The position numbers and the translations under genes are program-made. 64,000 nucleotides of DNA from Bacillota bacterium (lineage in GTDB: Bacteria > Bacillota > Clostridia > Christensenellales > Christensenellaceae): contig JAEWMJ010000004.1 of NCBI GenBank assembly GCA_023393165.1, positions 1-64,000 on the forward strand, written 5' to 3'. This document shows positions 60,961 through 64,000 of this stretch, piece after piece. How positions within the stretch are numbered: position 1 is the stretch's first letter; each line of letters begins with the position of its first letter. Under the pieces are notes generated by a model that had not been told where the DNA came from, did not search any database, and saw nothing but the letters and a program-made list of their open reading frames with translations.

Positions 60961-61009
60961 TATGCGCATATGCTCATTAAATTATAATTTGCATATCATC
61001 AATTGTCAA
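60961..61009 (-). promoter_or_regulatory. Consensus promoter with TATGCGCATA / TATGCTCA operator words
   Basis: On the minus strand TTGACA (61009-61004), a 17-base spacer and TATAAT (60986-60981), a full match. TATGCTCA (60969-60976) lies at the expected start of transcription and overlaps the palindrome TATGCGCATA (60961-60970). The same TATGCTCA word occurs in the Fe-S operon promoter at 57706-57748. Confidence 0.75.
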
Positions 61010-61103
61010 TTTTTCTTATAATCATTGTGATTTAGTTACAGAACAAAAAATCTGGGCAGTCTATATTATTGATAAAGAAATAATACAAAAAGGCTTGTAT
61101 AGG

Positions 61104-61346
61104 ATGAATAATATTTTTAAATTTTTTCGTGGAAAAAAAGAAGAAGAAAACTTTATGCAGGATAAAACTTTAACCGTCCTGAAAAACCGTTGTCCGCAAA
61201 ACCATGCCTGCCCCTCTGTTCGTATCTGCAAAGCAGGGGCGCTTTGGCAGAAAGGATACAAGGCGCCTGAAGTCAATATGGAAAAATGCATACGGTGTGG
61301 AAAATGCGTTAAATATTGCCCGATGGGGGCGCTTGCCTTAAAATAA
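61104..61346 (+). CDS. Small ferredoxin-like 4Fe-4S protein
   Basis: The 80-residue protein has one full ferredoxin motif at the end (CIRCGKCVKYCPMG) and a CPQNHACPSVRIC part before it. The latter adds further Cys and could hold a second cluster. It lies 18 bases before ccdA and may carry electrons for the thiol-redox genes that follow. The start is uncertain: ATG 61104 has weak support, and ATG 61155 is possible. Confidence 0.78.
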   Translation: MNNIFKFFRGKKEEENFMQDKTLTVLKNRCPQNHACPSVRICKAGALWQKGYKAPEVNMEKCIRCGKCVKYCPMGALALK

Positions 61347-61364
61347 TTTATTTCAGGAGTTTTT

Positions 61365-62027
61365 ATGGGATATCTTCTTACCTTTCTGGAAGGCGTTATT
61401 ACATTTATATCACCGTGTCTGCTTCCCATGCTGCCGGTTTATATATCCTACTTTGCCGGACATCAGGACAATAAGCAAAGCGCGATCATTAACGCGTCAG
61501 GATTTGTCGCCGGATTTACCCTTATTTTCATAAGCCTGGGGGCATTCACCGGAACCCTGAGCGTACTGCTTCTCAGATACAGCACAGTAGTCAATTTGGT
61601 TGCAGGCATCATCGTTATGCTTTTTGGCTTCAGTTTCATGGGATTTTTGAAAATTCCATTTTTTGGTGCAGGCGGTTCTGCGAAGGCGCGCATTCCCACA
61701 GGCTTTTTCTCTTCAGCTTTATTTGGCATTGTATTTTCAATCAGCTGGACGCCATGCATCGGTACATTCCTGGGATCCGCGCTTATGCTTGCGGCCACCA
61801 GCGGCGAAAGCTTTACGGGCATACTGATGTTATTGAGTTTTTCAATGGGGCTTGGATTGCCGTTTATTATCAGCGCGGTTTTGATTGACCGGTTGAAATC
61901 AACGTTTGAATTTATTAAACGCCATTACCGCGTAATCAATATCGTATGCGGAGTTTTGCTTGTAGCGGTCGGCATTCTTATGGCAACCGGGTTGATGGGC
62001 TATTATCTGTCTCTGCTGAGCTTTTAA
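61365..62027 (+). CDS. CcdA-type thiol-disulfide electron carrier
   Basis: A 220-residue membrane protein with six predicted helices. The two conserved Cys are C18 in TFISPCLLPMLP and one in SISWTPCIGT. It passes electrons from cytoplasmic thioredoxin to the outside of the membrane, where the TlpA-like protein encoded next is the probable partner. CAGGAG precedes the ATG. Confidence 0.92.
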   Translation: MGYLLTFLEGVITFISPCLLPMLPVYISYFAGHQDNKQSAIINASGFVAGFTLIFISLGAFTGTLSVLLLRYSTVVNLVAGIIVMLFGFSFMGFLKIPFFGAGGSAKARIPTGFFSSALFGIVFSISWTPCIGTFLGSALMLAATSGESFTGILMLLSFSMGLGLPFIISAVLIDRLKSTFEFIKRHYRVINIVCGVLLVAVGILMATGLMGYYLSLLSF

Positions 62028-62036
62028 GGAGTGATT

Positions 62037-62597
62037 ATGAATAAGAAATTTATGATAATATCAAGCGTATTTGCCGCAATAATCCTTGCGGCGGTCCTGT
62101 TATACAACGGGCTGGCTCCAAATTATAAACCGGAGGTCACGCCGGGCTCTTCGGCAGCCGCGCAAATAAGCGAATCAAAAATAGAAGCCCCCGACTTTAC
62201 GGTATATGACGCCGGCGGAAACGCTCATAAACTGTCAGATTTCAAAGGAAAACCGGTTGTTATAAATTTCTGGGCCACATGGTGCCCATACTGTGTTGAA
62301 GAATTGCCGTATTTCGACGATGCATTCAATACTTACGGCGGCAGCGTGCAGTTTTTAATGATAGACGTTACGGACGGGCTGCGGGAAACGCAGGAAAAAG
62401 GTGAAGAATTTATTAAGGACAAAGGCTTCTCCTTTCCAGTGTTTTATGATTTAGACCTGAATGCCGCATCCGCCTACGGCATTCAGGCATTCCCTTCCAC
62501 CTTGTTTATAGACAAAGACGGATATATTGCGGCGGGAACGGAAGGCAGGCTGGATAAAACGGCGCTTTTAAGAGGAATTGACTTAATTAACCGCTAG
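62037..62597 (+). CDS. Membrane-anchored thioredoxin-like protein (TlpA/ResA family)
   Basis: The 186-residue protein has an N-terminal membrane anchor (about 6-24) and a thioredoxin fold with the active site WCPYC (C83, C86) in NFWATWCPYCVEELP. The cis-Pro is in QAFPSTLFID. It should reduce disulfides outside the membrane with electrons from CcdA. AAGGAG lies eight bases before ATG 62037. A bidirectional terminator follows the stop. Confidence 0.93.
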   Translation: MNKKFMIISSVFAAIILAAVLLYNGLAPNYKPEVTPGSSAAAQISESKIEAPDFTVYDAGGNAHKLSDFKGKPVVINFWATWCPYCVEELPYFDDAFNTYGGSVQFLMIDVTDGLRETQEKGEEFIKDKGFSFPVFYDLDLNAASAYGIQAFPSTLFIDKDGYIAAGTEGRLDKTALLRGIDLINR

Positions 62598-62619
62598 ACC
62601 CTATCAGCTTTATAATACA

Positions 62620-62652
62620 AAAATCCCGTACTGCCTGCCATTACGGGATTTT
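62620..62652. terminator. Bidirectional terminator between convergent operons
   Basis: AAAATCCCGTA (62620-62630) pairs with TACGGGATTTT (62642-62652) around an 11-base loop. T-rich sequence follows on both strands. Confidence 0.9.
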
Positions 62653-62689
62653 AACCTGTATTTCTTTAAGTACAGGAAGGTTGCCTAGT

Positions 62690-63007
62690 TTATTCAAAGG
62701 ATATCTGAACATTTTTAGGCAGCGCCAGCTTGCATTCAACCTCAATGCATTTAATGATTCCAGCAATCACCGGGCAAGCGGCGTGCCCCGGCATATTTTG
62801 GCCCGCATATTCGTACAGCGGACCCGCACCGGGTTTTTTTAAGCACACTTCATACGGGTCAAAGGTATCTCCCAGCGCGTCCATCATTTTTTTTATATTT
62901 TCACAGTCCGAAACGACAGAAACGGTTACCTCCATTCCATCTTCCGATTTTGCTTCCACATGGGTTATAAGTCCGCATGCGCCGGGGTCAATTTTTACTT
63001 TTGTCAT
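62690..63007 (-). CDS. Small Cys-containing protein, probably DUF6951 family
   Basis: A 105-residue cytoplasmic protein. It starts KVKIDPGACGLITHVEAKSE and later has VSDCENIKKMMDALG, HAACPVIAGIIKCIEVECKL, with six Cys in all. This pattern fits a clostridial family listed as DUF6951, as far as I can recall. The Cys are spaced as if for metal or cluster binding. The start overlaps the preceding gene's stop by four bases. Confidence 0.65.
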   Translation of the reverse strand: MTKVKIDPGACGLITHVEAKSEDGMEVTVSVVSDCENIKKMMDALGDTFDPYEVCLKKPGAGPLYEYAGQNMPGHAACPVIAGIIKCIEVECKLALPKNVQISFE

Positions 63008-63543
63008 AATACTTCCTCCCTCTTCTTTTCATCAGTAAGCGTAAATTTCCAGGAACAGCTGCAGGTGCTGTCCGTTATTTCCGGATAACAGCTTAAGGCT
63101 TCGCATTCAAAGCGGCTGTCGATCACCTTTGCAAATTCCGCATATTCAATCACCCCAACCGGTTTGCAGGGGTGAAATTCCATTCCTTTACTGCTGCGCG
63201 CGTTCTGCACCCTGCATTCAAGCACTTTGTATATGAGTTCGTTTTCTTTTAATATGATTTCATCTTTGTTTATATTTGCATAAAAACGCAGAGACAAAGC
63301 CTGGCTGAGGCCGTCTATACCCGATTTTTCCGGAAGTTTTAAAAAATGTTTGATTTTTTGGGCTTCAATTTTGGTAAACCGGCTCCATGCATTGGAATCA
63401 TGCTTCATAGCCTCCGCAATTCCCAGTTCATTCTCGATCGATTGAAACCAAACCCCGTCCATGGCAAGCCAGTTTTTTGAATAAAGCTCTATCAGATCGA
63501 TTAATTGTTCTTTTGTAAATCTTTCTAAAAATCTATTTCTCAT
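63004..63543 (-). CDS. DUF6125-like protein of unknown function
   Basis: The 179-residue soluble protein has a helical N-terminal half (LIDLIELYSKNWLAMDGVWF) and a C-terminal part with C-x-x-x-x-x-R and several Cys (CRVQNARSSKG, HPCKPVG, CEALSCYPE, STCSCSW). Similar proteins from anaerobes are annotated as DUF6125. The Cys arrangement in the second half suggests a metal or cluster site. It overlaps its neighbours on both sides, so all three genes are one operon. Confidence 0.65.
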   Translation of the reverse strand: MRNRFLERFTKEQLIDLIELYSKNWLAMDGVWFQSIENELGIAEAMKHDSNAWSRFTKIEAQKIKHFLKLPEKSGIDGLSQALSLRFYANINKDEIILKENELIYKVLECRVQNARSSKGMEFHPCKPVGVIEYAEFAKVIDSRFECEALSCYPEITDSTCSCSWKFTLTDEKKREEVL

Positions 63544-63787
63544 AATTTTCTCCCAACGCTTCTTTTATGGCTATTGTCAACTGGTCGACACAGGAAGTTC
63601 CGTTCTGGCAATCAATACCGCGAAGTTTTTTTATTACTTCCACGGCCGGCATTCCTTCAATAAGTCTGGTGATGGCTTCCAGATTACCCGGGCATCCGTC
63701 GTAAAAAACAACCTTTGCCAAAATCCCGTTTTTGATTTCAAAATCTATCCTGCTGGCGCAAACGCCCTGCGGTTTGAACTGGTGCAT
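63533..63787 (-). CDS. TSCPD domain protein (TIGR03905 type)
   Basis: An 84-residue protein with the family motifs GVCASRIDFEI, YDGCPGNLEAI and GIDCQNGTSCVDQL, the last being the TSCxDQ motif. Similar domains are found as C-terminal parts of B12-dependent ribonucleotide reductases; the free-standing form has no known reaction. AAGGAG lies eight bases before the ATG. Confidence 0.85.
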   Translation of the reverse strand: MHQFKPQGVCASRIDFEIKNGILAKVVFYDGCPGNLEAITRLIEGMPAVEVIKKLRGIDCQNGTSCVDQLTIAIKEALGENYEK

Positions 63788-63813
63788 TAATATTTCTCCT
63801 TGACTACTTAAAA

Positions 63814-64000
63814 TTAAGATATCTCCTCTATAGAACCGTTAAAACAATATGATCTGCATTTCATACAGCCGCTGCATTTGTAAAAATCGATCCATGGCCT
63901 GTCCGAATCTTCACGAAAAACGGCCTTTTTTGCGCATTTTTCTTCAACACTGCATACCGGACAATTATTGCACTTTCCAGGGTTGATTATAGCTTTTTTC
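63814..64000 (-). CDS. Ferredoxin-type 4Fe-4S protein, C-terminal part
   Basis: The last 62 codons of a leftward gene that begins beyond the window. It shows two 4Fe-4S motifs: CNNCPVCSVEEKC and CSGCMKCRSYC. The end is EEIS with stop TAA at 63816-63814. The TSCPD gene follows after 26 bases. The missing N-terminus may carry a further domain. Confidence 0.8.
   Translation of the reverse strand, partial: KKAIINPGKCNNCPVCSVEEKCAKKAVFREDSDRPWIDFYKCSGCMKCRSYCFNGSIEEIS

Overview
The window looks like a chromosomal segment of a strictly anaerobic Bacillota (Clostridia-type) bacterium. The evidence is three glycyl radical enzymes (GREs) with their activases, B12-type radical SAM proteins, many Fe-S proteins, clostridial families of unknown function (UPF0180, DUF134, C_GCAxxG_C_C, TSCPD), and the order miaB-mutS-mutL-miaA-hfq followed by a methionine-gamma-lyase-like (YnbB) gene. 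A narrower assignment is not supported. There is no rRNA and no CRISPR array.

Layout. (1) 1-3.7 kb: the tail of an IS3-family element, a UPF0180 gene, a B12-binding radical SAM gene (copy 1), a zinc-ribbon protein and a short RNA polymerase omega subunit. (2) 3.7-5.7 kb: a CYP152-type peroxygenase P450 followed by an IS91-type transposase remnant. (3) 5.7-17.4 kb: catabolic locus 1. It holds a ROK kinase, GRE and activase, then a LacI regulator, then rpiB and binding protein, ATPase, permease, epimerase and ROK kinase genes in the order of the E. coli D-allose operon. Two LacI-type operators lie 95 bp apart at the rpiB promoter. (4) 17.5-37.5 kb: an RraA-like gene, then catabolic locus 2. A leftward epimerase/dehydrogenase/ribokinase operon diverges from a rightward sugar ABC importer. 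These are followed by a DeoR regulator and by GRE, an activase fused to a ROK-like domain, a second GRE, its activase, a broken deoC and an L-fucose-isomerase-type gene. (5) 37.8-39.3 kb: copy 2 of the radical SAM gene. Copies 1 and 2 bracket about 35 kb of accessory DNA in the same orientation. (6) 39.7-42.5 kb: a truncated tRNA-Leu, a possible secreted effector with peptidoglycan-binding repeats, and a lipoprotein. (7) 42.5-43.3 kb: eight tRNA genes on the minus strand. (8) 43.4-52.8 kb: a tightly packed housekeeping operon (miaB, mutS, mutL, miaA, hfq, ynbB-like, two half-size chromate transporters), then a convergent tyrosine recombinase. (9) 54-64 kb: Fe-S and thiol-redox genes (NifX-like, Mrp/NBP35, IscU-like, DUF134, DsrE, CcdA, TlpA, ferredoxins), an orphan BMC-domain protein and an auxin-carrier-type permease.

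How it fits together. Locus 1 contains a complete predicted route from D-allose to fructose 6-phosphate (importer, ROK kinase, RpiB, AlsE). The ROK-GRE-activase triplet next to it suggests a second branch, in which a phosphorylated sugar or cyclic polyol is opened or dehydrated by radical chemistry. Locus 2 repeats the association, but there the ROK-like domain is fused to the activase. All three GREs keep the Cys-x-Glu and glycyl loop of the dehydratase/lyase type. They differ from one another at the aligned substrate-binding positions, so three different substrates are likely. The linked ROK/GRE/activase modules are the best candidate in this window for an undescribed system.
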